Source: Parvularculaceae bacterium
GTDB taxonomy: Bacteria; Pseudomonadota; Alphaproteobacteria; Caulobacterales; Parvularculaceae
Assembly: GCA_028280115.1 (NCBI GenBank)
Contig: JANQMJ010000015.1
Coordinates: forward strand, 1 to 64,000
Length of the DNA: 64,000 nucleotides
Direction: 5' to 3'
Part shown: positions 53,010-61,675 of the stretch, one piece after another
Numbering within the stretch: the first letter of the stretch is position 1
Layout of the letters: every line of letters begins with the position of its first letter
Notes under the pieces: generated by a model
The model's input: the letters and a program-made list of their open reading frames with translations, nothing else
The model's database searches: none
Told to the model about the DNA's origin: nothing
Position numbers and translations under genes: made by a program

Positions 53010-54224
53010 GTGTACGGAATACTGAAAGGGATGACCGTGATTGAGGGTGCGTCCTTTGTGGCCGCCCCAAGCGCGGGACTTTATCTTTCGCAAATGGGCG
53101 CAGACGTCATTCGCTTTGATCAAATTGGCGGCGGACCGGATTTCAGGCGCTGGCCAGTAACCGATGATGGCGCAAGCCTTTATTGGGAGGGGCTGAACAA
53201 AGGAAAACGTTCCATCGCTGTCGATCTGAAATCGCCCGAAGGCCGGGAACTCGTCACGCAATTGATCACGGCGTCGGGAGTGAACTGCGGCCTTTTTCTG
53301 ACGAATTATCCTGCAGCCGGGTTTTTGTCCTATGACAAATTGAAAGCCAAACGGGACGATCTCATCGCTATTCGCGTCATGGGAAAAAGAGATGGAAAAC
53401 CTGCGGTGGATTACACGGTGAACTGTGCGGTCGGCTATCCGTTCATGACGGGTCCTGAGGACCTTGCCTCCCCCGTTAATCATGTTCTTCCCGCGTGGGA
53501 CTTGCTGACAGGCGCCTATGCTGCTTTTACGATGGTCTCGGCGGAACGTCATCGCCGCCTCACTGGCGAAGGTATCGAAGTACGCATTCCGCTTGACGAC
53601 ATGGCCGCGGCGACGCTTTCCAACCTCGGCCAATTGGCGGAAGTGCTCGTTTCTGGATCTGATCGGCCGAAAACCGGCAATGCAATATTCGGCATGTTTG
53701 GGCGTGACTTTGAAACTTCTGAGGGTAAGCGGGTCATGCTGACGGTGGTCACGCCAAAACACTGGTCTACGCTTACGCGACTGTTGGAAATAGAAGACGC
53801 AGCAGCCAACATCGAATCCGAGCTTGGTGTCGACTTCGCGCAAGACGAAGGCGCGCGATTTGCCCATCGCGAGCGCTTGTTTCCCCTGCTGGAAGAAAAA
53901 ATCGGCGCTGTTTCTTTCGATGAGATAGCCTCCAAATTCGATGCAGCGGGGATTGTATGGGGACCATATAGAACAGTGCGTGAAGCAGCGCTCGATCCAG
54001 CCATGATTGACGCGAACCCGCTTTTTTCGGAAGTTTTTCAGCCAAGCGGTCTTGATTATCCTGCCGCGGGCGCTCCGGGAACAATCCTGGACTTGGAACG
54101 TAATGACGCCCGCCCGGCGCCGGCGCTTGGAAAGCATACGGAAGAAATACTTCTGGAGCATCTCGAATTGACCCAAAAAACGATCGGCGATTTGATCGAT
54201 CGCAACATCGTTGCAATCGCGTGA
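53010..54224 (+). CDS. mct: CaiB-family CoA-transferase resembling mesaconyl-CoA C1-C4 transferase (2-methylfumaryl-CoA isomerase)
   Basis: Family III CoA-transferases move CoA between carboxylates through an aspartyl-CoA. The segments VIEGASFVAAPSAGL, GADVIRFDQIGGGPDFRRWP, LYWEGLNKGKRSIAVDLKSP, YTVNCAVGYPFMTG and NHVLPAWDLLTG follow what I recall of the Chloroflexus Mct sequence closely; Asp164 in PAWD is the likely nucleophile. Mct moves CoA within mesaconyl-CoA from C1 to C4. The GTG start begins at YGILKGMTV and gives 404 residues. The next gene, overlapping by four bases, looks like the hydratase of the same pathway. The name rests on resemblance, and the substrate may differ. Confidence 0.82.
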   Translation: MYGILKGMTVIEGASFVAAPSAGLYLSQMGADVIRFDQIGGGPDFRRWPVTDDGASLYWEGLNKGKRSIAVDLKSPEGRELVTQLITASGVNCGLFLTNYPAAGFLSYDKLKAKRDDLIAIRVMGKRDGKPAVDYTVNCAVGYPFMTGPEDLASPVNHVLPAWDLLTGAYAAFTMVSAERHRRLTGEGIEVRIPLDDMAAATLSNLGQLAEVLVSGSDRPKTGNAIFGMFGRDFETSEGKRVMLTVVTPKHWSTLTRLLEIEDAAANIESELGVDFAQDEGARFAHRERLFPLLEEKIGAVSFDEIASKFDAAGIVWGPYRTVREAALDPAMIDANPLFSEVFQPSGLDYPAAGAPGTILDLERNDARPAPALGKHTEEILLEHLELTQKTIGDLIDRNIVAIA

Positions 54225-55072
54225 GGAAACGTAATTTGGCCGACAACTGGGATACATGGATCGGAAGATCGGAGGTTCGCGAAGATATCGTCAGCCCGGC
54301 GATACTTCGACGATTTAGCGCTACTCTCGATTTGAATACGCCCGAAGAAATTGCGCCTGACGGTGTTCATTGGTGTTTGTGCCTGCCGGACGCGGATACG
54401 AAGCAACTGAAAGAAGACGGACATCCGCCGCTCGGCGAGTTCATACCGCCGCTTCCTTTTCCGCGTCGTATGTGGGCGGCCTCGTCGGTTCGCTTTTTAG
54501 CGCCATTGGCGCCCAACATGGTCGTCATGCGCCAGTCGAACATTCGCTCGATTGAAGAAAAGATCGGAAAAAGCGGCGATCTGATATTTGTCGAAATTGA
54601 TCACATTACCAGTTGTGACGGTCAGAAATTGATCGAGGAACGACAATCTATCGTTTATCGGGATCATCCAACTAAGAGTACGCCGCTTCCTGACGACGAT
54701 ATGTCGTTTGACCTTAGCGACTGGCCGTGGCGCCGCGAAGTGACCCCTAATACGGCTTTGCTTTTTCGCTATTCCGCATTGACGTTTAATTCGCACCGAA
54801 TTCACTATGACAGGGCCTATGCTGTCGAGCAGGAACTTTATCCAGCGCTCATCGTACACGGACCGCTGACGGCGACGTTGCTGTTGCAACTTTGTGCGAG
54901 TGAACTTGGAAACAACAGGCTGGCCAGTTTCGAATTTCGTGCAAAAGCGCCGCTTTACGAAGGACAAAAACTGTATCTTGTCGGTCGGCCGGAGAGAAAC
55001 AACATTACGCTCAAAGCGCTTGGCGGCGACGGCAGGACCGCCATGGAAGCGACTGCTGCTGTTCGCGCCTAG
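54221..55072 (+). CDS. meh: Mesaconyl-C4-CoA hydratase-like protein (MaoC/FAS1-dehydratase fold)
   Basis: The protein has two hot-dog halves. The first (about 15-150) has a FAS1-like dehydratase shape. The second (about 165-283) contains the active-site pattern FRYSALTFNSHRIHYDRAYA and YPALIVHGPLTATLL, typical of MaoC-type hydratases. Length of 283 and the two-domain layout match mesaconyl-C4-CoA hydratase (Meh) and itaconyl-CoA hydratase relatives. The GTG start overlaps the previous stop (GTGA); a TTG 15 bases on, behind GAGGA, is the alternative. The order transferase then hydratase supports a citramalyl-CoA-type route. A lyase for citramalyl-CoA is not in the window. Confidence 0.82.
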   Translation: MRKRNLADNWDTWIGRSEVREDIVSPAILRRFSATLDLNTPEEIAPDGVHWCLCLPDADTKQLKEDGHPPLGEFIPPLPFPRRMWAASSVRFLAPLAPNMVVMRQSNIRSIEEKIGKSGDLIFVEIDHITSCDGQKLIEERQSIVYRDHPTKSTPLPDDDMSFDLSDWPWRREVTPNTALLFRYSALTFNSHRIHYDRAYAVEQELYPALIVHGPLTATLLLQLCASELGNNRLASFEFRAKAPLYEGQKLYLVGRPERNNITLKALGGDGRTAMEATAAVRA

Positions 55073-55106
55073 GACTTAATGCGCAAACTCTCCAAGACAC
55101 GATATT

Positions 55107-55913
55107 CTAGAGCTTTTTAAAGTCGGCACGACGCTTTTCCATAAAACTTTTAAATCCTTCATCAAACTCCGGACCAGTCAAGCAACTCACCTGATTGCTC
55201 AACTCGTCATCCAGAATTTCGTTGAAGTTTGGCGTGCTAAGTTGTCGTTTGACGAGCCCAAATGCATGCATCGGCAATTGCGCAAGACGTGTCGCTTTTT
55301 TTATGGTTTCAACTTCACCGGCGCCCTCATCGACAAGAGTGTCAAAGAAACCAATCTTATGCGCTTCTTCAGCATCGATCGTCTGACTTTCAAATATCAT
55401 CCGCCGCGCCGCGGGCAACCCTACCCGCGCCGGTAAAGTTTGGATCATTCCCCAATCTGGAATCAGGCCAAGCTTCAGGAAAGGTACAATGATGCGGGAG
55501 TTTCGTTCGCCGATGATATAGTCGCCCAACAGCGCAAGTCCGATCGCCGCCCCTGCCGCCGCACCGTTGACACAAGTCAACACCGGAACATCTATATTCG
55601 CAACATAGCGGCACAAACGATGAATATGCGCAAGGCGATCAACTGCTTCTTGCCGACTAAGTCCTTCCATTGACGGCAAGTCTCCGCCGGCGGAAAGGTT
55701 GCCCTCAACACCGCCAAATATGAGAGCGCGAAACTTTCGAGGCGTATCTCTTTCGTTCCCGTCCGAGTTAATCGGGATGTTGCTCTCAAGGGCGTTATAG
55801 ATTTCTTCGCGCACATTGTAGTCAATGGCGTTTCGTTTGCCCGGCCTATTGATGCGTACCCGAAGCACGTAATCTTCAGGCGTATCTACGATGATATTCT
55901 TCAAAGCGCTCAC
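55107..55913 (-). CDS. Enoyl-CoA hydratase/isomerase family protein
   Basis: The crotonase fold appears as INRPGKRNAIDYNVREEIY, SAGGDLPSMEG and CVNGAAAGAAIGLALLGDY, then GLIPDWGMIQTLP. The second oxyanion glycine and the usual Glu positions are partly altered (GAAAGAAIGLAL instead of GGGxE), so hydratase or isomerase chemistry cannot be chosen. The GTG start overlaps the stop of the upstream thiolase by four bases (GTGA), so the genes are coupled; a longer in-frame start would run deep into that gene. It is the last gene of a three-gene operon. Confidence 0.87.
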   Translation of the reverse strand: MSALKNIIVDTPEDYVLRVRINRPGKRNAIDYNVREEIYNALESNIPINSDGNERDTPRKFRALIFGGVEGNLSAGGDLPSMEGLSRQEAVDRLAHIHRLCRYVANIDVPVLTCVNGAAAGAAIGLALLGDYIIGERNSRIIVPFLKLGLIPDWGMIQTLPARVGLPAARRMIFESQTIDAEEAHKIGFFDTLVDEGAGEVETIKKATRLAQLPMHAFGLVKRQLSTPNFNEILDDELSNQVSCLTGPEFDEGFKSFMEKRRADFKKL

Positions 55914-57112
55914 CCATCGAGATGGCCAACAATAGAAATTGAGCAAACATTCTGCGAAGGTTGACCGCCTAAATTATGCGTCAATCCCAGCCGAGGGTCC
56001 GTGAGCTGACGGTCGCCGGCGCGGCCATTGAGTTGCAAATACATTTCATACAACATCCGAATGCCGCTTGCGCCCACCGGGTGGCCGAAACATTTTAGCC
56101 CGCCATCAATTTGGCATGGGTTTTCACCCTCAGCATCAAAGCGACCATCCAGGACATCCTTATAGCCTTCGCTGTCTTTTGAGAGTTGAAGGTCTTCCAT
56201 GGTCACAAGCTCGGTAATGGAAAAGCAATCGTGCACTTCCAGCATGCTAATTTCGTCACGGGGGTTTTGCACGCCAGCTTCTTCATAAGCGCGCTGCGCT
56301 GCGATTCGCGCTGTATGCACATAGCTTCCGTCCCAATCATTCGATTGCATTTCCCAACCATTAGAGGTTGCAACTTGGAGCGCTTTGAATGCAATAATCG
56401 GAGATTTGCCGTGTGCTTTTGCAATTTCGGGGCGCGCTAAGATTACAACTGCGGCGCCGTCCGAGACACCGCAACAATCAAATAGTCCCAACGGCTCAGC
56501 GACCATTGGTGCGTTCAAGACTTGCTCTTCTGTAATTTTGTTACGCAAGTGCGCCTTTGGGTTTTTCGAGCCGTTATCGTGACTCTTAATTGACACATGA
56601 GCGATTGCGCGTTTTAGGGTGTCTTTGTCCACCCGATGTTTTGCGCTGTAGGCGCTTGCAAGTTGAGCAAAGTTCGCAGGCGCCACAACAGCCGGATACC
56701 ATTGCGGAATATAGGCGCCGACTTGCGCAACTGGTAAACCGCCATAGCCGGTATCTTTCAGTTTTTCGACGCCGACCGCAATTGCAATATCGCAAACCCC
56801 CGCGGCAACGGCGTAAGCAGCAGCGCGGAACGCTTCTGTCCCGCCAGCGCAAAAATTCTCGACACGAGTAACACCAATATTCGGCAAACGAAGAGCAATC
56901 GCCATCGGCAAGCCGCCGCGCCCGGTTCCGACATCCGACATATGCGTTGAAAAATACCCAACCTCCAATTCCGATGGTGAAATGCCGGCGTCTTCCATCG
57001 CTTCCTGATAGGCTTCCACCATCAAATCTTCCGGACTTGCATCCCATCGCTCGCCAAACCGGCTGCACCCCATACCAAGTATGGCGACTTTATCCTTAAT
57101 GCCCTTCGCCAT
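55910..57112 (-). CDS. SCP2-type thiolase family protein
   Basis: The protein has 400 residues with the thiolase nucleophile in VENFCAGGTEAF and the histidine in KCFGHPVGASGIRMLYE, and GGQPSQNVCSISIVG at the end. It falls with SCPx/archaeal-type acetyl-CoA acetyltransferases, which often need a DUF35 partner. That domain is fused to the neighbour upstream. The pair probably forms a complex that condenses or, in this setting, cleaves a branched or cyclic acyl-CoA. The first residues MAKGIKDKVAILGMGCSRFG are typical. Confidence 0.88.
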   Translation of the reverse strand: MAKGIKDKVAILGMGCSRFGERWDASPEDLMVEAYQEAMEDAGISPSELEVGYFSTHMSDVGTGRGGLPMAIALRLPNIGVTRVENFCAGGTEAFRAAAYAVAAGVCDIAIAVGVEKLKDTGYGGLPVAQVGAYIPQWYPAVVAPANFAQLASAYSAKHRVDKDTLKRAIAHVSIKSHDNGSKNPKAHLRNKITEEQVLNAPMVAEPLGLFDCCGVSDGAAVVILARPEIAKAHGKSPIIAFKALQVATSNGWEMQSNDWDGSYVHTARIAAQRAYEEAGVQNPRDEISMLEVHDCFSITELVTMEDLQLSKDSEGYKDVLDGRFDAEGENPCQIDGGLKCFGHPVGASGIRMLYEMYLQLNGRAGDRQLTDPRLGLTHNLGGQPSQNVCSISIVGHLDG

Positions 57113-57140
57113 GATGAAATCCTTTTCTTAACTAGGCGCG

Positions 57141-58592
57141 TTAGTGCGACAGCGGCGTTGCTTTCCAAAAATATCGTGTGAAATTTCTGCGCTCGTCTCG
57201 GTCCTTTACGCGAAATACCATCTCAACTTCGGCGCCGGCCTCTACGTCGCCCGGATCAACATCGGTAAATTCCATCAGGACCCGTCCGCCGCCGTCAAAA
57301 TCGACTTGGCCATATTGATGCGGCGGCGCCGGATAGTAAGAGAGCGCTTCTGCAGAACAGCTGAGGACGCGCCCTCGCCTATCGGCCAGCGGATAGTCCT
57401 CTTGCGTATCAAGAAGCGCTCCTTGCAGGTCATAAGAAAACCGTGTTGGCGGAAAGGAAACACTGCCGGTTTCTCGGCACTTCCCAGCGACAAAACCAAG
57501 AATAGATTTGCGGTGACGATAGAGTGTGCTCAGCGCTGCTTTGCGATCCTGCTCGCCGCGCATGCCTTTGTCTAAATCAAGCTGGCCTTTGAAGCTCAGA
57601 AACTTTGTATAGTTTTCTTCAGTTTTTCCGCGCTCCAGCAAAGCGCTTACGCTTTGGTGGGGCGCATATAATTTACAGCGCTCCGTCATACGCAAAATTG
57701 TCGCCGATGCACCGCCGCCGAACTCCACAGCTAGGATTGTCTCACCAGGGCCCGCTTCCTCCAGCGCTTGGACCAAGTGGATCATTGTATTCGCAGCGCC
57801 GGTATCTCCTATTTGCTCATGCAGCGGCGCGGCGATCCGCTCTGGATCAATACCTGTCATTTTCGCGATTTTCGCATCCATGCGAGTAAAGCGCACCGGG
57901 AACACAAACTTATCTATGGCGCTGGCGTCGAGGCCCGCTTTGCTCAGGGCATCGGTGATCACTTTTGGAACAAAGGAAGCAACGCCCTCATCGCGAACCC
58001 AACGCTCTTCCCATTCGTAATTTATGTCATTGCCCGCTTGCCGAAATTGATCAACAAAGTCGATTGTAGAGCGTGAATGGCTTAAGATCTCAGCGAGAAC
58101 ATTATCCGTACCAAACGCTAAAGCGCCCGCACCGTCGCCATACGACAACTCAGCAGCACTGGCAGCCCGCGCCCTCCGACTATCGGCTGCTACAACTAGC
58201 GATACTTTACCTGACGCTTTTGCACTCGCCATCGCCACCGGCGCCGCATTGACAGCATTCGCCGAGCTTCCGGCCATATCGAAGGCATTCGTATCATCGG
58301 TGAGGCGCAACGCTTCCTTTAAAATTCCAGCGTTTAATCGGTCCGCAAATGGGTGGGTCGTCGAACAATGATATAAGTCGCCCACAGTTTCACGGCTTTG
58401 GCCGCCGCCAAAAATATTGCGGCACGCCTCAACGGCCATTGTATTTACATCTTCGTCCCAATTCGCAAGCGCCTTCGTTCCTTTTGCTTTTCCCTTTAAC
58501 CCAGGAGCAAACCATTTATTCGCTTCATAGATCGATGCGCGCGACAGCCTGAGACGCGGCAAATAAGCGCCAAACCCAACAATCCCTGTCAT
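57141..58592 (-). CDS. HMG-CoA synthase/KAS III-like protein fused to a DUF35 OB-fold domain
   Basis: Residues 1 to about 345 have the thiolase-superfamily fold of hydroxymethylglutaryl-CoA synthase: IVGFGAYLPRLRL, SYGDGAGALAFG and IGDTGAANTMIHLVQAL. Where the catalytic cysteine should lie, the sequence reads FDMAGSSANAV (Ser109-Ser110), so the cysteine appears replaced by serine. Residues about 360-484 are the DUF35 rubredoxin-like plus OB-fold part, with one remaining cysteine pair position (GKCRETGS). The start MTGIVGFG has GAGGG before it. It heads an operon with the thiolase and enoyl-CoA hydratase. It may bind or present an acyl-CoA to the thiolase rather than condense; this is inference. 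Confidence 0.82.
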   Translation of the reverse strand: MTGIVGFGAYLPRLRLSRASIYEANKWFAPGLKGKAKGTKALANWDEDVNTMAVEACRNIFGGGQSRETVGDLYHCSTTHPFADRLNAGILKEALRLTDDTNAFDMAGSSANAVNAAPVAMASAKASGKVSLVVAADSRRARAASAAELSYGDGAGALAFGTDNVLAEILSHSRSTIDFVDQFRQAGNDINYEWEERWVRDEGVASFVPKVITDALSKAGLDASAIDKFVFPVRFTRMDAKIAKMTGIDPERIAAPLHEQIGDTGAANTMIHLVQALEEAGPGETILAVEFGGGASATILRMTERCKLYAPHQSVSALLERGKTEENYTKFLSFKGQLDLDKGMRGEQDRKAALSTLYRHRKSILGFVAGKCRETGSVSFPPTRFSYDLQGALLDTQEDYPLADRRGRVLSCSAEALSYYPAPPHQYGQVDFDGGGRVLMEFTDVDPGDVEAGAEVEMVFRVKDRDERRNFTRYFWKATPLSH

Positions 58593-58720
58593 GCCGCCCT
58601 CTTTAAGTCGCTTACGCATCTGCGCCGCGGTTCAAGTTTAAGTTTCACAAAGGCTTCCCTTGACGTTCGCGACAAACCCTTAGGATAGTATCGTGTCATT
58701 TGTTGAATTGGCTTTGCTCG

Positions 58721-59164
58721 ATGACTGATCGAAAAGTTTCCAATTTTCGTCCACGCGCGGTCGAAAGCGCTCTTGAGATTTTCTCTGATAAGTGGAGTTT
58801 TAAAGTTCTGCAGGAGCTTTTCTTTGGCGTTCGCCGCTTCGATGAATTTCAACGAAACCTTGGCATTTCGCGCAGTGTTTTGACGATGCGCCTCAATCGG
58901 TTGGTCGAAGAAAACATGATTTGGAAACGTCAATATGAGGAACGCCCGCCCCGTTTTGAGTACCTTTTGACCGATCAAGGCCGCGATATCTACACAATTT
59001 TTATATTGCTTGAGCAATGGGGCGAGAAATGGCTCGACGTTGATGACAAGAAAAGGTTGCGGCTGATTCACACGCCTTGCCGTAAGCGCCTTGTCGCAGA
59101 TGTTATCTGTAAAAAATGTGGCGGCGAAGTCAACGCGAGATCGGTCAGCTACAAAGCCAAATGA
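58721..59164 (+). CDS. HxlR family transcriptional regulator
   Basis: The winged helix-turn-helix shows the HxlR form: ALEIFSDKWSFKVLQELFFGVRRFDEFQRNLGISRSVLTMRLNRLVEENMI. The ATG at MTDRKVSN gives 147 residues; an upstream in-frame start is possible. The C-terminus carries CRKRL and ICKKCGGEV, a CxxC-like cluster that might bind zinc or sense redox. It is divergent from the HMG-CoA-synthase-like operon, so that operon is its most likely target. Confidence 0.9.
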   Translation: MTDRKVSNFRPRAVESALEIFSDKWSFKVLQELFFGVRRFDEFQRNLGISRSVLTMRLNRLVEENMIWKRQYEERPPRFEYLLTDQGRDIYTIFILLEQWGEKWLDVDDKKRLRLIHTPCRKRLVADVICKKCGGEVNARSVSYKAK

Positions 59165-59172
59165 TTCGGCCA

Positions 59173-60075
59173 TTATTTCGCCTCGCCTAGCTTTGTTTTG
59201 ATAAAGTCAGCGATATTTGCAACTGCCTCGCGCGCCTCAACAAGATCTTCCGGGAATTGCTGAAAAACGTGAATCATATTTGGCCAATTTTGAAATTCAC
59301 ACTCAACACCATGTTCAGAAAGACGATGCGCGAAATCTTCCGCGTCACTGAGTACGGTTTCACGATCGCCAACCTGAATCAGCGTCGGCGGAAATCCCTC
59401 AAGGGATGCGTTGAGCGGCGATACGATCGGATCGGCTGGATCATGTTTGCCGAGATACGCAGCTGCGGTTCGCTCAAGCAAACTGCGCTGGTGAATCGGA
59501 TCAACATCGGCCCGCGTTTCATAGCTGGCTCCGCGTAATTGCATATCTGTCCAGGGAGACAGAAGTGCAAGCGCGCCAGGCGCATTTTCGCTGTTTTGCA
59601 GAATTGACAAGACGGCGCCCAAGATCAGATTTGCGCCTGCCGAATCGCCGATGAGTCCAATTCTCGAATGGTCAAAGCCCTGTTCCAACAGGAAGTGATA
59701 CGCCGCAAGCGTATCGTCGAGTGCTTCTGGAAATTGTGACTCGGGCGCCAAGCAGTAATCTATGATCAGCGTTGGCATTCCAGTTTGATCGCAAATGCGC
59801 GCAGCGAGCTCTGCATGCGATGTTATGGAACCAACTTGAAAGCCGCCGCCGTGAACATAAAGCAATGCGCCATTTTCAGTATTTTTGCGCGGGCGAACCC
59901 ATGCCGCCGGCACACTTTCGATGGAAAATCGCTCCAGCCGTTCCTCTGTTGAAGGATTGATAAATAGATTATCCCAATCGCGGCGGCGTTCACTGTGCGG
60001 GGTGTCCCGTCCCCAACCTCGATAAATATCGAGGACGCGCTCGGCAACACGGTCAACGGGGCTGAGGTCGCTCAT
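59173..60075 (-). CDS. Alpha/beta hydrolase of the hormone-sensitive lipase family
   Basis: The HGGG oxyanion box (LYVHGGGFQVGS), the nucleophile elbow IGDSAGANL and a terminal histidine in MIHVFQQFPEDL are present, with an acid near VGDRETVL. These esterases cut short-chain esters or lactones, which suits a ring-opening step in catabolism. The 300-residue protein starts with ATG overlapping the upstream SDR stop (ATGA). It ends convergently next to the HxlR gene. Confidence 0.9.
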   Translation of the reverse strand: MSDLSPVDRVAERVLDIYRGWGRDTPHSERRRDWDNLFINPSTEERLERFSIESVPAAWVRPRKNTENGALLYVHGGGFQVGSITSHAELAARICDQTGMPTLIIDYCLAPESQFPEALDDTLAAYHFLLEQGFDHSRIGLIGDSAGANLILGAVLSILQNSENAPGALALLSPWTDMQLRGASYETRADVDPIHQRSLLERTAAAYLGKHDPADPIVSPLNASLEGFPPTLIQVGDRETVLSDAEDFAHRLSEHGVECEFQNWPNMIHVFQQFPEDLVEAREAVANIADFIKTKLGEAK

Positions 60076-60815
60076 ACACCCATGCCCCCGGAGACGCCGA
60101 TAACTTCGCCCGTAATGAAGCTCGCTTCATCTGAAGCAAGAAATACGACTAATCCTGAAACTTCCTCTGGCGTCCCAAGTCTTCCTAGAAGAGTCGCCCC
60201 GGTCATCGCTCCCAAAATTTTCTCGCCGCCTTTTTCAATTGCTTTTTTCAATAGCGGCGTATCGACAGGACCGGGCAAAACGACATTCGATGTCACGCCA
60301 AACTTAGCAGACTCGCGGGCAATCGATTTGGTAAAGGCGATGACCCCGCCTTTCGCAGCAGCGTAAACAGAACCGCCGCGTGACCCGCGCCTTCCAGCCT
60401 CTGACGCAATATTGATCAGGCGTCCGAATCCTTGGTCTTGCATGTCCGGAAGAAACGCCCTGGTAACGCTCAAAACGCCCGTCAAATTGACATCGAGCAA
60501 TCGTCGCCATTCGTCGAGATCGGAATTTGTGAAGAAGCCATGTTGATCAACGCCGGCATTATTAATGAGTATATCGACGGGACCGATTTCGTCACGACAG
60601 GATTGCGCGCCATTTGGGTCAGCGACATCAAAAGCAATAAACTTTCCGCCGAATTCGGCTGAAACCTTTCCGGCCCTGGCGTCTCGGCCGGTGATAACAA
60701 TGTCTGCCCCAGCAGCAGAAAGACTGCGGGCAATCGCCAAACCGATCCCGGCGGAACCGCCCGTGACCAGTGCGCGTCTGCCTTGCAATCCATCTGAGCT
60801 GAAGACTGAAGCCAC
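60072..60815 (-). CDS. Short-chain dehydrogenase/reductase
   Basis: The NAD(P) loop TGGSAGIGLAIA, the NNAG segment (INNAGVDQHG), and the catalytic Tyr-Lys (VYAAAKGG) with upstream Ser (IASEAG) are classical SDR features. It would oxidise a secondary alcohol, such as a 3-hydroxyacyl-CoA or a cis-diol from the Rieske enzyme. The start is GTG with AAGGA upstream. It lies between an enoyl-CoA hydratase and the hydrolase, tightly packed in the same operon. Confidence 0.93.
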   Translation of the reverse strand: MASVFSSDGLQGRRALVTGGSAGIGLAIARSLSAAGADIVITGRDARAGKVSAEFGGKFIAFDVADPNGAQSCRDEIGPVDILINNAGVDQHGFFTNSDLDEWRRLLDVNLTGVLSVTRAFLPDMQDQGFGRLINIASEAGRRGSRGGSVYAAAKGGVIAFTKSIARESAKFGVTSNVVLPGPVDTPLLKKAIEKGGEKILGAMTGATLLGRLGTPEEVSGLVVFLASDEASFITGEVIGVSGGMGV

Positions 60816-60820
60816 GTCTT

Positions 60821-61627
60821 TTACCGTCCTTTAAATTGAGGTTTGCGTTTTTCGATCACCGCAGCCAATGCTTCACGCGCATCCTCAGTGCCGGACAATT
60901 CAGAAACGGCCCGAGATTCTTCCGGCAGACAGGTCTCTACATTCGTTCCAATTCCATTCCACAGCATTCTTTTGGTCTCGGCCAATGCGAGCGGCGCGCC
61001 TTGCGCCAGTTCAGCTGCAAGCTTCTGGGTTCCAGATTCAAGATCGTCGTCGGCGACGACCTGCGAGATCAATCCGATCTTCAAAGCTTCATCGGCTTCG
61101 ATCGGCCGATTGCGCATAAATAAATCCATTGCGCGCCGCATTCCGACGAGCCGTTGAAGCGTCACCGTCGCGCCCGCATCCGGCGCCATTCCAGCGCGGG
61201 TGGCGCCGGTTAAGAACTTTGCTGACTGCGAAGCGACAACAAAGTCGGATGCGCAAACAAGCCCGAACCCGCCGCCGCCCGCAGCATATCCATGGACAGA
61301 GGCGATAACGGGAATTTTGAGGTGAATCAGCGCTCCAGCAATATTCCCGAGGTAAGAAGTCGCCTGTCGGAGATAATCCGGAAGCGCCTCCCCTTTGGAT
61401 GCAAAGTCTTTGACATCGCCGCCGGCGCAAAAATTCTTACCCGCCCCCTTCAGCACCAACACTCTTAAAGACTTGTCGCCATGGACCGTCATGACCGCAT
61501 TGTAAAGTGCAAGCAAAAAATTAACGGTCATCCCATTCGACGCTTCGGGGCGATTAAATGTTATCTCGGCAATGGCGCTGTTGCGGGCGAGAAGAATATC
61601 TCCGCCGCCAAATTCTTCTCGCTGCAT
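60821..61627 (-). CDS. Enoyl-CoA hydratase/isomerase
   Basis: The crotonase signature includes ITFNRPEASNGMTV, CAGGDVKDFAS and ASVHGYAAGGGFGLVCASD, with GATRAGMAPDAGATVTLQRL after it. The second-domain Glu positions are unclear, so hydratase and isomerase are both possible. ATG 61627 was chosen because AGGGA precedes it; an ATG 18 bases upstream would also work. It is in the operon with the SDR and the Rieske dioxygenase. Confidence 0.88.
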   Translation of the reverse strand: MQREEFGGGDILLARNSAIAEITFNRPEASNGMTVNFLLALYNAVMTVHGDKSLRVLVLKGAGKNFCAGGDVKDFASKGEALPDYLRQATSYLGNIAGALIHLKIPVIASVHGYAAGGGGFGLVCASDFVVASQSAKFLTGATRAGMAPDAGATVTLQRLVGMRRAMDLFMRNRPIEADEALKIGLISQVVADDDLESGTQKLAAELAQGAPLALAETKRMLWNGIGTNVETCLPEESRAVSELSGTEDAREALAAVIEKRKPQFKGR

Positions 61628-61675
61628 TTTTTCAATTCCCTGCATGGCCAACTTTTCGTTTGGTTATTTGCGGCG

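Noticed and set aside
52896..54257. Long minus-strand open frame opposite the CaiB-like gene
   Set aside because: The plus-strand gene has a clear family match and couples to its neighbour. The opposite frame has no motif.
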